From: Verrucomicrobiota bacterium
Lineage (GTDB): Bacteria > Verrucomicrobiota > Verrucomicrobiia > Limisphaerales > UBA1096
DNA length: 49,348 nt
Reading direction: 5' to 3'
NCBI GenBank assembly: GCA_014382705.1
Contig: JACNJE010000120.1
Coordinates: 493-49,840 of the forward strand
Positions 18,316-27,723 of the stretch are shown piece after piece. The notes under the pieces are model-generated. The model was given only the letters and a program-made list of their open reading frames with translations. It did not search any database and was not told the DNA's origin. The stretch's first letter is position 1, and each line of letters starts with the position of its first letter. The position numbers and the translations under genes were made by a program.

Positions 18316-18894
18316 TCAGCGGCTGGCGGCGGCGAGCAGGTTGCGGACATCGACCGGCTCCATGCCGGCGGCGACGATCGCCTTGATGCCCATGTCCGCG
18401 TCTTCATACGCCCGGCATTTTTCCGGTGCAACATTGATCCGCCTCGCGGCCTCGAGAAATGTGTCCGGCGCCGGCTTTGGCTTTTCCACATCCTGGCTGG
18501 TGACGATGGCGTCGAAGTAGTGCCGGATGCCGCAATGTTGCAGGATGCCCTCAACCGTCTCGTGCGTGCCGCCGGAGGCGATGGCCATCGGGAGTTTGCC
18601 GTGGCTCTCGCGGACGATCTGCATGACCTCCGGGATCTCCCCGGCGTTGCCGATCAACTCCATGTACTTGGCTTCCTTTTGGAACGTCACCGCCTCGGCG
18701 TCGATCTCGATGCCTTGCTCCTCGGAGAGCATGCGCAGCACTTCAAACGGCGAGACGCCGCCTAGCGCGTAAAACCGATCCTCGGGAAACACGAGACCGT
18801 GCTTGGCCGTGGTGGAGCACCAGGCCTCGTAATGGATCGGCATGGTGTCCACCACTGTTCCGTCACAGTCGAATATCAGTCCTTCTGGTTGCAT
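18316..18894 (-). CDS. HAD-superfamily phosphatase/phosphoglucomutase-like
   Basis: 192 residues. HAD motif I is DCDGTVVDT with nucleophile Asp9 and acid/base Asp11; motif II is the Ser in AIASGG; motif III is the Lys in KPKPAPDTF; motif IV is EDADMGIKA. The helical cap inserted after motif I is of the beta-phosphoglucomutase/sugar-phosphatase subtype. The substrate cannot be read from the sequence. It sits 11 bases downstream of prfA in a minus-strand run prfA-HAD-hisS. Confidence 0.9.
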   Translation of the reverse strand: MQPEGLIFDCDGTVVDTMPIHYEAWCSTTAKHGLVFPEDRFYALGGVSPFEVLRMLSEEQGIEIDAEAVTFQKEAKYMELIGNAGEIPEVMQIVRESHGKLPMAIASGGTHETVEGILQHCGIRHYFDAIVTSQDVEKPKPAPDTFLEAARRINVAPEKCRAYEDADMGIKAIVAAGMEPVDVRNLLAAASR

Positions 18895-18905
18895 AAAGTG
18901 TTCGG

Positions 18906-19982
18906 TTACTCGAGGGCGGCCAAGCGCTCCTTGAGGTCGTTGGCGAGGAGGGCGGAGATGACTTCCCCGATTTCGCCCTCGATGAACGTCGGCAGGTTGT
19001 ACAGCGTGAGATCGATGCGGTGATCGGTCACGCGGCTCTGCGAAAAATTGTAGGTGCGAATACGCTCGTTGCGTTCGCCGGTGCCGATCTGTGATTTGCG
19101 CTCGGCGGCGTACTTCGCGTGTTCCTCGGCGCTCTTTTTCTCGAGCAACCGCGACCGCAGCACCTTCATCGCCTGCTCCTTGTTTTTCTGCTGCGACCGC
19201 CCGTCCATGCAGCGGACGATCAGGCCGCTTGGCTTGTGTTGGATTTGCACCGCGGAGTCGGTCGTGTTCACCCCCTGGCCGCCCGGCCCGGAGGCGCGGC
19301 AGACGTTGATCTCCAAGTCGTCCGGCTTGAGGTCGATGTCGACATCCTCCGCCTCGGGCAACACGGCGACGGTAACGGTGCTCGTGTGCACGCGGCCCTG
19401 CGTCTCGGTCGCCGGCACGCGCTGCACGCGGTGGACGCCGCTCTCAAACTTGAGTTTCCGAAACACGTCCTGCCCTTTGATGCCAAAAATGACCTCTTTG
19501 AAGCCGCCGAGATCCGACGCGCTGGCGTCCATCGGCTCGACCTTCCATCCCTGCGACTCGGCATAGCGGACGTACATGCGATGCAGTTCGGCGCAAAACA
19601 GGGCTGACTCCGCACCGCCGGCCCCGGCGCGAATCTCGATAATCGTGTCGCGCGAGTCGGCCGGATCCGGAGGGATGACGCCGTACTGCAACTCCAGTTC
19701 GAGCTTGTCCCGCTCGACCTCGAGGGTGGGCAACTCCTCCTTGGCCAAGGCGGCCAGTTCCGATTCGGCTGGCTCGGACTGGATCAATTCCTGGTTGGCG
19801 TCCATGTCGTCGAACAGCTTGAGGTACCGTTCGCCCAGCTCGGCCAGTTTCTTCATACGCGAGTATTCGCGGGTCAACTCGACAAGCTGACGGTTGTCTC
19901 CGGTCACATCGGGGTTGCTCAGGGCGCTTTCCAGTTCGTCCCGGCGCTTGCAAAACTGCTCGATGTGGGGCTGCAAATTCAT
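18906..19982 (-). CDS. prfA: Peptide chain release factor 1
   Basis: 358 residues. It recognises UAA and UAG and triggers peptide release. The stop-codon reading tripeptide is PAT at about 190-192 (the RF1 form, not SPF of RF2), and GGQ, which reaches the peptidyl transferase centre, is at 234-236 in SGPGGQGVNTTDSA. The C-terminal RIRTYNFSQSRVTDHR segment also fits RF1. rpmE lies upstream on the same strand, a common bacterial arrangement. Confidence 0.96.
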   Translation of the reverse strand: MNLQPHIEQFCKRRDELESALSNPDVTGDNRQLVELTREYSRMKKLAELGERYLKLFDDMDANQELIQSEPAESELAALAKEELPTLEVERDKLELELQYGVIPPDPADSRDTIIEIRAGAGGAESALFCAELHRMYVRYAESQGWKVEPMDASASDLGGFKEVIFGIKGQDVFRKLKFESGVHRVQRVPATETQGRVHTSTVTVAVLPEAEDVDIDLKPDDLEINVCRASGPGGQGVNTTDSAVQIQHKPSGLIVRCMDGRSQQKNKEQAMKVLRSRLLEKKSAEEHAKYAAERKSQIGTGERNERIRTYNFSQSRVTDHRIDLTLYNLPTFIEGEIGEVISALLANDLKERLAALE

Positions 19983-20051
19983 GCTCCGAAAACAGCGAAC
20001 GCCCGCGGGAGAAAACCGTGTCTCTGCCGCGGGCGAACTGCTAAAAACGGG

Positions 20052-20312
20052 CTAAAGGCTTTTCTTTTTGCTCTTTTTGTCGGCGGCCGCCTTGGCGGCC
20101 TCGCGGGCGGCCTTGGTCTTGGCCATGCGCTGTTGGAACTTGTCCACCCGACCGGCGGTGTCCACGAATTTCTGCTGGCCGGTGTAGAACGGGTGGCACT
20201 CGTTGCAGATGCCGATGAGCATGGTGGGCTTGGTGGAACGGGTCTTGATTTCGTTGCCGCAGGCGCAGCGAATCGTCGATTCCACATATTCCGGATGTAT
20301 GTCTGCCTTCAT
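20052..20312 (-). CDS. rpmE: 50S ribosomal protein L31, zinc-binding form
   Basis: 86 residues from the ATG at 20312 ([12 protein letters not shown]); the longer frame to 20354 adds only an improbable hydrophobic leader. Four cysteines (C16, C18, C36, C39) mark the zinc-containing form, whose zinc is released when zinc is scarce. [20 protein letters not shown] is the family signature. The C-terminus carries a Lys/Ala-rich extension (about 60-86) longer than in Escherichia coli L31. Confidence 0.95.
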   Translation of the reverse strand: MKADIHPEYVESTIRCACGNEIKTRSTKPTMLIGICNECHPFYTGQQKFVDTAGRVDKFQQRMAKTKAAREAAKAAADKKSKKKSL

Positions 20313-20439
20313 CAAAAAGGGCGGGCAAATTACCAAGAAAAAGCAGGATGACAAGGGCTTTTTCCGGCAAAAGCAGATTTTGGCCCACGTACCGAGTTTT
20401 CACCATCCCAGGTGTTAGGTTCTTGACAGGCGCGGTCGC

Positions 20440-20856
20440 GTGGGGTTGGTTTCGCGCTTGGTGAGGTTGTTCCGGCTCATCGTGGTATGGATTCTGGCGG
20501 CCATCTGGCTGCCGGCGACGTCCCATTGCCTGCTGGGCGCGGCGGGTTGGCTCCCGGAATTCTGTTGCGAAGTGGAGTCGTCGTGCGACGAGAGTGGGGC
20601 AACCCACGACGCGCACACCGAGTGCGATGTTTGCACGGCCGTCGAATCCGGCGACTACAATTTCAGCAAGCCGGCTGACTTCGACGTTTCCTTCGACGCG
20701 GCTCTCGCCTGGGAGCAAGTCGCCCGCCTCACCAACCCTGCGAAGGCAACGCAGAGCGTCCCATTGAGCAGCCGTGCCCCTCCCGGCTTGGCCAAGCGCT
20801 GGGCCTTCATCACGCGCGCCGCCATCCCCGGCCGCGCCCCTTCCTTCCTCGCTTAA
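20440..20856 (+). CDS. Small exported Cys/His-containing protein before the metal efflux operon
   Basis: 138 residues from a GTG at 20440; a second GTG at 20461 is also possible. A strong N-terminal hydrophobic segment (LFRLIVVWILAAIWLPA) is followed by a Cys/His cluster at about 31-66: C-LLGAAGWLPEF-CC, SSC, then HDAH, C and CDVC. The rest is low in recognisable structure. Position 75 bases before the efflux genes and the metal-ligand-like cluster suggest a periplasmic metal-binding or sensing role, which is inference. I do not recognise a named family. The gene carries a near-perfect palindrome read as GLAKRWA. Confidence 0.6.
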   Translation: MGLVSRLVRLFRLIVVWILAAIWLPATSHCLLGAAGWLPEFCCEVESSCDESGATHDAHTECDVCTAVESGDYNFSKPADFDVSFDAALAWEQVARLTNPAKATQSVPLSSRAPPGLAKRWAFITRAAIPGRAPSFLA

Positions 20857-20930
20857 AGAGCCGTCCGGCTCCACTTCGTTTTGACGACTGTTCGCAGTCG
20901 TGTCGTCTCCTTTTTTAATCCAAAACTATT

Positions 20931-22271
20931 TTGTTCAAGAATACTCATACCATTTTAAGCGCGCTTGGCCTTGGGCTGAGCGTGAGTTGCGCCACACCCC
21001 CCGGCCCGGACATCCGCGCCGCCGCCGGCTTGGCCAATGCGGTGCAATTCCACACCGAGTCGCTCCCGGCCGACGCGCCGCCGGCCGGCAACACGCTCGA
21101 CCTTCCCGCCGCCGTCGAGCGGGCGGTGCGGCAATCGCCGCCACTGCAAGTTGCCCTCGCCGAAGTCCGCGCCGCGCAGGCCGATGCGCGCCAGTCGCGG
21201 CGGCTGCTAAACCCCGTTTTGAACGTCGTGTTTCGCCAGCCAAACGGCGGCGGCAGCACGGTGATCGAAACCGGTTTGTCGGCCGATTTCCTTTCCGTGC
21301 TGCAAACGCCCCGCCGCATTCGCGCCGCCGACAACCAACTCCGCGCCGCCAGCGCCCGGGCGATTGGCGCCGCGCTTGATGTCATCGCCGACACGGAAAA
21401 AAGTTACCACACCGCCAACGCGCTGAGGCAGGAAGTCGCGTTGCTCGAGCAGGGCGCAGCCCACACCGACCGCCTCCTGCAACTCGCCCGGCGCCGTCTC
21501 GACGCCGGCGAAGGCACCCGGCTCGACCTCGCCACGCTCGAGGCGCGCCGCGCCGAAACTCGCATCGACTTGCAGGAGCGCCGACTGCAGCTCACCCGTG
21601 AACGGCTCACGCTCGCCCGGTTGCTTGGCCAGCCCTCCGGCGAAACCGCTTGGCAGCAATCCACGCCGCTGCCGGTCGCCGCACCCGCCGGGCCGGAAGC
21701 CGACTGGCTCGCCGCCGCCCTCCGCAACCGGCCGGAAATTCAGGCCGACCGCTGGCAACTCGCCGCACTTGGGGACGCGCGTGCCCTCGCGCGCTTGGCT
21801 TTGTTTGAGGGCAGTGCCGCCGGTTTGGACGCCGAGCGCGAGGGTGACTGGTCGCTTGGCCCGTCGCTGGCCGTGCCGCTGCCGTTGTTCGACTGGGGGC
21901 AGGCGCGCCGGGCCAAGGCGCGCGCCTTGGCCATCGCCGCACGGCATCGGCTCACGCAGACCGTGCGGCGAACCGTGCAGGAAGTCCGGCAGGCACACGC
22001 CGCGCAAGCCAGGCTCGCCGCCGCCGCTGCGCAGGCCCGCGAGCAATTGACACCGCGCCAACGGCAGCGAGTGGAGTTGGCCCGCGCCGTTTACGAGAGT
22101 GGCCAGTCGGAAATCACACCGCTGCTGCTGGCCGAACTCGACCTGCAAAAAGCCCAACTGCGAACCGTCCAACTGGAACTCCGGGCGGCACTCGCCTCGA
22201 CCGAACTCCGCCGCGCCTCGGGAGGTGCGGCAGCCATTTTCAAAACAACGACAAACTCACAAAAACAATGA
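20931..22271 (+). CDS. TolC-family outer-membrane efflux lipoprotein (CzcC/CusC-like)
   Basis: 446 residues from a TTG at 20931, with no ATG nearby. The N-terminus is a lipoprotein-type signal (LGLGLSVSC). Two long alpha-helical, Ala/Arg/Gln-rich repeats follow, including AVERAVRQSPPLQVALAEV and RAVYESGQSEITPLLLAELD, which are typical of outer-membrane efflux proteins. It would form the outer-membrane channel for the RND pump encoded two genes downstream. The stop overlaps the adaptor ATG (ATGA), indicating translational coupling. Confidence 0.85.
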   Translation: MFKNTHTILSALGLGLSVSCATPPGPDIRAAAGLANAVQFHTESLPADAPPAGNTLDLPAAVERAVRQSPPLQVALAEVRAAQADARQSRRLLNPVLNVVFRQPNGGGSTVIETGLSADFLSVLQTPRRIRAADNQLRAASARAIGAALDVIADTEKSYHTANALRQEVALLEQGAAHTDRLLQLARRRLDAGEGTRLDLATLEARRAETRIDLQERRLQLTRERLTLARLLGQPSGETAWQQSTPLPVAAPAGPEADWLAAALRNRPEIQADRWQLAALGDARALARLALFEGSAAGLDAEREGDWSLGPSLAVPLPLFDWGQARRAKARALAIAARHRLTQTVRRTVQEVRQAHAAQARLAAAAAQAREQLTPRQRQRVELARAVYESGQSEITPLLLAELDLQKAQLRTVQLELRAALASTELRRASGGAAAIFKTTTNSQKQ

Positions 22272-23503
22272 AATCGATCTTCACATTTTTAACGGTCGGC
22301 GCTCTGGCCTGTTGCCTTGTTGGGTGCGGCGGCGCGCACGATCATTCACACGGCGGCCACGGCCACGACGATCACGATGAGCCGCACGAGGATGAAATCG
22401 TCCTCTCGGCTGCGGCGATTGAGCATCACGGCATTGCGCTTGGCCAGGCGGAGCAGCGCGAGTTGCGCGAGACATTCTCGGCCCCGGCGCGGGTGGCGTT
22501 CAACGAGGACGCCTTGGCGCACGTCGGCACGCTGGTGAGTGGCCGCGTGTCGCGCTTGGCCAAGGGCGTCGGCGACCCGGTCGCTGCGGGCGATGTGTTG
22601 TTTGTCATCGACAGTGCCGAGCTTGGTGCGGCGCAAAACGATCACCTCGCCAAGCGGGCGCAACTGGCCGCGGCGACAACGGGGTTCCAAATTGCGGAGC
22701 AATATTTTCAATCCGGCAAAGAGCTATCCGCCGCCGAGGCGGTTTCGCGCGCCGAGGTGCAGCAGCGGGAAGTCGCCCTGCACGCCGCCGAGGCCAAGCT
22801 CAAGTCGGCCCGCGCCGCACTGGCCGGCGTCCGCAACCGGCTGCGGTTGTTCGGCATGACGCCGCCCGACATCGCGCGGCTGGAGGAGACCGGGGCGATC
22901 CGCCCGCAAGCGGAGGTGCGCTCGCCGATCAGCGGCACCGTGGTCGAGCGCGGCGTCACGTTGGGCGAAACGGTCAACCCGGAGCAGTCACACCTGTTCG
23001 TCGTGGCTGGCTTGGGCGAATTGTGGCTGCTTGCCGAGGTGCCGCCGGCGCGGGCCGCTGCGCTGAAAGCGGGGCAGTCCGTGACGCTGACGGATCCGGC
23101 GACCGGCCGCAGCGGCTTGGCCAAGCTCGACTCCGTCAGCCCGGTGGCTTCGCCCGGCGCACGCACCGTTCGGGCACGGGCGGTCGTCGAGAATGGGGAC
23201 GGCGAATGGCGGCCCGGGATGTTCGTCACGGCCAAGCTGCCGGTGGGCGCTGCCGCGGTGCGCTCAGTCGCTGTTCCGGCCAAGGCCGTGCAGGACATCG
23301 GCGGCCAGCCGGTGGTGTTCGTCCCGGTGCCGGGCGAGGCGAACACGTTCACGGTGCGCGAGGTGGCGGTCGGCCCGGAGGTCGATGGCTGGCTGCCGGT
23401 GAAGCGCGGCTTGGTGGACGGCGAGGCGCTTGTCGTTCGAGGCGGTTTTCTGCTGAAAGCCGAGTTGGGCAAGGCGATGGCCGGTCACGACCATTCGCAT
23501 TAA
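22268..23503 (+). CDS. RND periplasmic adaptor, CzcB/CusB-like, His-rich lipoprotein
   Basis: 411 residues. A lipobox (LVGC, Cys20) is followed at once by a His/Asp-rich stretch (HDHSHGGHGHDDHDEPHED), and the C-terminus ends HDHSH, both likely metal-binding. The body has the membrane-fusion layout: a lipoyl/biotinyl half (GRVSRLAKGVGDPVAAGDVLFVID), a coiled-coil hairpin (about 120-185), the second half (EVRSPISGTVVERGV) and beta-barrel domains. It bridges the RND pump and outer-membrane channel. The His-rich ends favour Zn, Co, Ni or Cu; the sequence does not decide among them. Confidence 0.9.
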   Translation: MKSIFTFLTVGALACCLVGCGGAHDHSHGGHGHDDHDEPHEDEIVLSAAAIEHHGIALGQAEQRELRETFSAPARVAFNEDALAHVGTLVSGRVSRLAKGVGDPVAAGDVLFVIDSAELGAAQNDHLAKRAQLAAATTGFQIAEQYFQSGKELSAAEAVSRAEVQQREVALHAAEAKLKSARAALAGVRNRLRLFGMTPPDIARLEETGAIRPQAEVRSPISGTVVERGVTLGETVNPEQSHLFVVAGLGELWLLAEVPPARAAALKAGQSVTLTDPATGRSGLAKLDSVSPVASPGARTVRARAVVENGDGEWRPGMFVTAKLPVGAAAVRSVAVPAKAVQDIGGQPVVFVPVPGEANTFTVREVAVGPEVDGWLPVKRGLVDGEALVVRGGFLLKAELGKAMAGHDHSH

Positions 23504-23515
23504 AGGGAATCGCGC

Positions 23516-26500
23516 ATGATTGAACGCATCTTAAAATACTCCGTTGAGCGGCGGCACTGGGTGGTGGCGTTGACGCTTGCGGCGGCGTTGTTCGGGGCGT
23601 GGTCGTTGTCGCAACTGCCGATCGACGCTGTGCCGGACATCACGAACAAGCAGGTGCAAATCAACGTCGAGCATCCGGCGTTTTCGACGACCGACATCGA
23701 GCGGCTGGTGACGTTCCCGCTCGAGACGGTGCTTGCCGGCATCCCGGGGCTGGAGCACACGCGGTCGATTTCGCGCAACGGTTTCTGCCAGGTCACGGCG
23801 GTGTTCGACGACGCGGTGGACATCTATTTTGCGCGGCAACAAATCAACGAACGGCTCACCGCCGCGCGCGAGTCGTTGCCGGCGGGGATCAAGCCGAGGA
23901 TGGGGCCGATCACGACCGGGCTTGGCGAGGTGCTGATGTGGGCGGTGGAGTTCGAGCCGCAAGCGCTTGGCCAAGCGGGCGACTTCGTCACGCCCGGCGG
24001 CGAGCGCCTCACCAATGAGGTTCAGCGCTTGGCTTTTCTCCGCACGGTGCAGGATTGGATCATCCGGCCGCAGATTAAAACCGTCCCGCTCGTCGCCGAC
24101 GTCGATGCCATCGGCGGTTACGTGAAACAGTATCACGTGCTGCCCCGGCTCGGGCCGTTGAGCGCGCACGGGCTGACGCTGGGCGATCTCTCTGTCGCGC
24201 TGGAACGGAACAACCTCAGCCTCGGCGCGGGCACCATCGAGCGGGACGGCTCGGCGGCGCTCGTGCGGGCCAGCAGCCGGCTCGGCGGCTCGGAGGACAT
24301 TGCGGACGTCGTACTCAAGCAGACCGACGGCACGCCGGTTCGCATCGGCGACGTGGCGGATGTGGCGCTTGGCGGCGAAATGCGGCTTGGCAGCGCCAGT
24401 ATCGACGGGCACGAGACCGTGGTCGGCACGGCGATGATGCTCACCGGCGCAAACAGCCGCGCCGTGGCCAAGGCGGCGGCGGAGCAGTTGAGCGAGGTGC
24501 GGCGCAGCCTCGCGCCGGGCATCACCGTGCGCCCCGTGCTCGACCGTTCGGGGCTGGTGAACGCCACCATCGACACCGTGGCGCACAATCTGTTTTACGG
24601 TGCGGCGCTGGTGATTGCGGTGCTGTTCGGGCTGCTCGGCAACCTTCGCGCCGCGTTTCTCACCGCGCTGGCCATTCCGCTCTCGATGCTGCTCGCGGCG
24701 GCGGGGATGCACCGCGCTGGCATCAGCGGCAATCTGATGAGCCTCGGCGCGATTGACTTCGGGATCATCATCGACGGCTCGGTCATCATTGTTGAGAACT
24801 GCCTGCGCCGCTTGGGCGGGCGTCAGCGCGAACTGGGCCGCCTGCTCACGCTCGGCGAACGGCTCGACGTCGTTCGTTCCGCGAGTCACGAAGTGCGCCG
24901 GCCGTTTGTGTTTGGCGTCGGCATCATCACGGTGGTTTATCTGCCGATCCTCGCGCTGACCGGCATCGAGGGGAAACTGTTTCACCCGATGGCGCTCACG
25001 GTGATCTTCGCGCTGGCCGGGGCGTTCGTGTTGTCGCTGACGTTCGTTCCGGCGATGGTGGCACTGGCCATTCGCGGGCGCGTGGCGGAGAACGACAACG
25101 CGATCATGCGCCGGGCGCGGCAGGGGTACGCGCCGGTGCTGGATTTCGCGCTGCGCCGCCGGGGCGTGGTGCTCGGTGCGGCGTCGGCGATCCTGCTCGG
25201 CGCAGGGGTGGGGTTCGTGAATCTCGGGCAGGAGTTCGTGCCACAGCTCGACGAGGGCGACATTGCGATGCACGCGATGCGCATTCCCGGCACCGGCATC
25301 GAGCAATCGACGCGAATGCAACTCGAGGTCGAGCGCGCCGTGGCCAAGCTGCCGGAGGTCGAGTTGGTTTTTTCAAAAACCGGCACCGCCGACTTGGCAG
25401 CCGACTCGATGCCGCCGAGCGTCTCGGACACGTTTATTATCTTCAAGCCGCGCGCCGAGTGGCCGGAGCCGCGCTTGGCCAAGCGGGCGCTCGAGTCGAA
25501 AGTGCGCGCCGCCGTCGGCGGGTTGGTCGGCAACAAATACGAATTCACCCAACCGATCGAGATGCGGTTTCACGAACTCATCTCCGGCGTGCGGGGCGAT
25601 CTCGCGGTGAAAGTGTTCGGCGAAAACCCAGACGAACTCCGGCGTACTGCGGAGAAAATCGCCGCCGTGATGCGCGGCGTGCCCGGCGCGGCCGACGTGA
25701 AGGTTGAGCAAACGACCGGCATGCCGGAACTGACCGTGCGGCCCAAGCCCGGGACAATGGCGCGTTACGGGCTGGCCGCCGCCGATGTGGTCGAGAGTGT
25801 CAACATTGCCATCGGCGGGCGCGCGGCGGGGCAGGTGTTCGACGGCGACCGGCGGTTCGACATCGTCGTACGACTGCCCGAGGCCAAGCGACAGCAAACG
25901 GCCACGCTCGCGGAGTTGCCGCTTCTTCTGCCGGTCACGTCAACCACGGATGCCGCGCTCCCGCCGGTGTTGCCGCTTGGCGAGTTGGCGGAAGTGGCGC
26001 AAACCGAGGGGCCGTTTCAGGTCAGCCGCGAGAACAGCAAGCGCCGGGTGGTGGCGCAGTGCAACGTGCGCGGCCGCGACCTCGCCGGGTTCGTCGGCGA
26101 AGTGCGCGAACGGGTCAACTCGGGCGTGACCCTCCCCGCCGGGACATGGCTCGATTGGGGCGGGCAATTCGAGAACCTCACCGCTGCGCGCCAGCGCTTG
26201 GCCGTCGTCGTGCCGGCTTGTTTTGCGCTGATCTTTTTGCTGCTGCACGCGACCTTCGGCGCGGTGCGCCCGGCGCTGCTTGTTTTCACCGCGGTGCCGT
26301 TGGCGTTGACGGGCGGGGTGGCGGCGCTGGCGTTGCGCGGGCTGCCGTTCTCGATCTCGGCGGCGGTTGGCTTTATCGCGTTGTCGGGCGTGGCGGTGCT
26401 GAACGGCCTGGTGCTGGTCACGTTCATCAACCAACTGCGAGAACAAGGCAGGCCGCTGGAGCAGGCCATCCGCGAGGGGGCACTCACGCGGCTGCGGCCG

Positions 26501-26683
26501 GTGCTGATGACCGCATTGGTGGCGTCGCTTGGCTTCGTCCCGATGGCCTTGGCCACCGGCACCGGCGCAGAGGTGCAGCGTCCGTTGGCCACGGTGGTCA
26601 TCGGCGGCATCCTCACCGCCACCGCGCTGACGCTCGTGGTGCTGCCGGCTTTATGCCAGCGAGTGCTGAAGGGGAAATCGTAA
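23516..26683 (+). CDS. Heavy-metal RND efflux pump, CzcA/CusA family
   Basis: 1055 residues, with twelve expected membrane helices and two large periplasmic loops. The proton-relay motif of heavy-metal RND pumps is present as DFGIIIDGSVIIVEN near residue 415. N-terminal LPIDAVPDITNKQVQIN and the loop MPPSVSDTFIIFKPRAEWP are also family signatures. With the upstream channel and adaptor it forms a tripartite exporter driven by proton influx. Two exact palindromes fall within it, read in different frames (QALGQAG at 23964; RLAKR at 25472). It ends one base before the stop of the opposing oxidoreductase gene. Confidence 0.94.
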   Translation: MIERILKYSVERRHWVVALTLAAALFGAWSLSQLPIDAVPDITNKQVQINVEHPAFSTTDIERLVTFPLETVLAGIPGLEHTRSISRNGFCQVTAVFDDAVDIYFARQQINERLTAARESLPAGIKPRMGPITTGLGEVLMWAVEFEPQALGQAGDFVTPGGERLTNEVQRLAFLRTVQDWIIRPQIKTVPLVADVDAIGGYVKQYHVLPRLGPLSAHGLTLGDLSVALERNNLSLGAGTIERDGSAALVRASSRLGGSEDIADVVLKQTDGTPVRIGDVADVALGGEMRLGSASIDGHETVVGTAMMLTGANSRAVAKAAAEQLSEVRRSLAPGITVRPVLDRSGLVNATIDTVAHNLFYGAALVIAVLFGLLGNLRAAFLTALAIPLSMLLAAAGMHRAGISGNLMSLGAIDFGIIIDGSVIIVENCLRRLGGRQRELGRLLTLGERLDVVRSASHEVRRPFVFGVGIITVVYLPILALTGIEGKLFHPMALTVIFALAGAFVLSLTFVPAMVALAIRGRVAENDNAIMRRARQGYAPVLDFALRRRGVVLGAASAILLGAGVGFVNLGQEFVPQLDEGDIAMHAMRIPGTGIEQSTRMQLEVERAVAKLPEVELVFSKTGTADLAADSMPPSVSDTFIIFKPRAEWPEPRLAKRALESKVRAAVGGLVGNKYEFTQPIEMRFHELISGVRGDLAVKVFGENPDELRRTAEKIAAVMRGVPGAADVKVEQTTGMPELTVRPKPGTMARYGLAAADVVESVNIAIGGRAAGQVFDGDRRFDIVVRLPEAKRQQTATLAELPLLLPVTSTTDAALPPVLPLGELAEVAQTEGPFQVSRENSKRRVVAQCNVRGRDLAGFVGEVRERVNSGVTLPAGTWLDWGGQFENLTAARQRLAVVVPACFALIFLLLHATFGAVRPALLVFTAVPLALTGGVAALALRGLPFSISAAVGFIALSGVAVLNGLVLVTFINQLREQGRPLEQAIREGALTRLRPVLMTALVASLGFVPMALATGTGAEVQRPLATVVIGGILTATALTLVVLPALCQRVLKGKS
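23964..23977. repeat. CGCTTGGCCAAGCG palindrome inside the RND pump gene (LGQA frame)
   Basis: A perfect copy, extended to at least 15 bases by a preceding G, read as Ala-Leu-Gly-Gln-Ala in a periplasmic loop segment. Confidence 0.9.
25472..25485. repeat. CGCTTGGCCAAGCG palindrome inside the RND pump gene (RLAKR frame)
   Basis: A second perfect copy in the same gene, in phase with the codons so that it reads Arg-Leu-Ala-Lys-Arg within the large periplasmic domain after FKPRAEWPEP. Confidence 0.9.
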
Positions 26684-26684
26684 C

Positions 26685-27719
26685 TCAGCCGAGTTTGACG
26701 GCTTGGCCGGTTAGGGCGGACTGCTCCTCGGCGGCGCAGATTTCGACTGTGCAGAGGCCTTCGGCTGCGGAGACGCTGGGGGTTTGGCCGGCGCGGATGC
26801 TGTCGATGAAGTGGGCCAGTTCGCCGGCGTAACCGTCCGTGCCTTCGCACTCGATCAGTTGCTTCTCCTTGCCCTCCTCGAAGAGGCGCAGTGGCTCCTC
26901 CGCTCGGCCGATGTCGTAGTCGGCGGTGGCCCGCTCGAAGATGACGCGGTACGACATGTTGAAGCCCCAGCCGGGGGTCATCGCCCAACTGCCCTCGGCG
27001 CTGACCTTGGCCCCGCACTCGACTTCGTACTGCGTCAGCACATGGTCGATCGCACCGCTGACCTTGGTGAAGCCGGTCGAGTAAACCGACTTGGGCCGGC
27101 CAAAGACGTGTTGCACGAAGTCGGTGTCGTGCACGTGCAGATCGAACAGCGCGCCGCCGGAGGTTTTGCCGTCGAAGTAAATTGCCTGTCCCCAGGCCGG
27201 CGGCTCGGCGAGTCGCTGGAAATGCGCGGCCTGCACCTTGCCGTATCGGCCGCTGTTCACCGTCTCCTTGAGCCAGGCCCATTGCGGCCAAAAACGCAGG
27301 CACATGGCGACCATGAACAGGCCCTTGGCTTGCGCGGCAGCGTCGACGAGTTCTCTGGCTTCGGCGACGCTTCGGGCGAGGGGTTTTTCGCAGATCACAT
27401 GTTTGCCCGAGGCAAGCGCCGGCTTGGCCATGAACAGGTGCGTGCGCGTCGGCGTGCAGATGTCGATGGCGTCGATCGAGTCGTCGGCGAGGAGGTCTTT
27501 AAAATCTTGATAAGCCTTGACGACGGACATGTCGAGTTTGACCGGTTCGTCGGCGTCGATATTGCCGGACACTTCGCTGAAGTCGCCCTTGAGCCGTTCA
27601 GGGTCGAGGTCGCAGATCGCGGCGACGGTCACGCCGTCGATTTGCCGGTAGGCGCGGATGTGCATCGCGGCCATGAAGCCAAGCCCGACGATGCCGATAT
27701 TGATGGGGTCGATTGCCAT
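26685..27719 (-). CDS. Gfo/Idh/MocA family oxidoreductase
   Basis: 344 residues from the ATG at 27719. An N-terminal Rossmann fold starts NIGIVGLGFMAAMHIRAYRQ, with GxGxxA-type nucleotide binding, then CDLDPERLKG. The family EKP motif is in HVICEKPLARSVAEA with the catalytic Lys. The C-terminal alpha/beta domain contains DLHVHDTDFVQHVFG. Such enzymes oxidise or reduce sugars and inositols with NAD(P). It lies five bases downstream of a sugar isomerase/epimerase-like gene on the same strand, so both probably act on one carbohydrate, not identifiable here. Confidence 0.92.
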   Translation of the reverse strand: MAIDPINIGIVGLGFMAAMHIRAYRQIDGVTVAAICDLDPERLKGDFSEVSGNIDADEPVKLDMSVVKAYQDFKDLLADDSIDAIDICTPTRTHLFMAKPALASGKHVICEKPLARSVAEARELVDAAAQAKGLFMVAMCLRFWPQWAWLKETVNSGRYGKVQAAHFQRLAEPPAWGQAIYFDGKTSGGALFDLHVHDTDFVQHVFGRPKSVYSTGFTKVSGAIDHVLTQYEVECGAKVSAEGSWAMTPGWGFNMSYRVIFERATADYDIGRAEEPLRLFEEGKEKQLIECEGTDGYAGELAHFIDSIRAGQTPSVSAAEGLCTVEICAAEEQSALTGQAVKLG

Positions 27720-27723
27720 GGTG

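Noticed and set aside
23531..25321. Minus-strand open frame of 596 codons inside the RND pump gene
   Set aside because: Antisense to a certain RND pump gene, with low-complexity Arg/His composition and no domain-like sequence.
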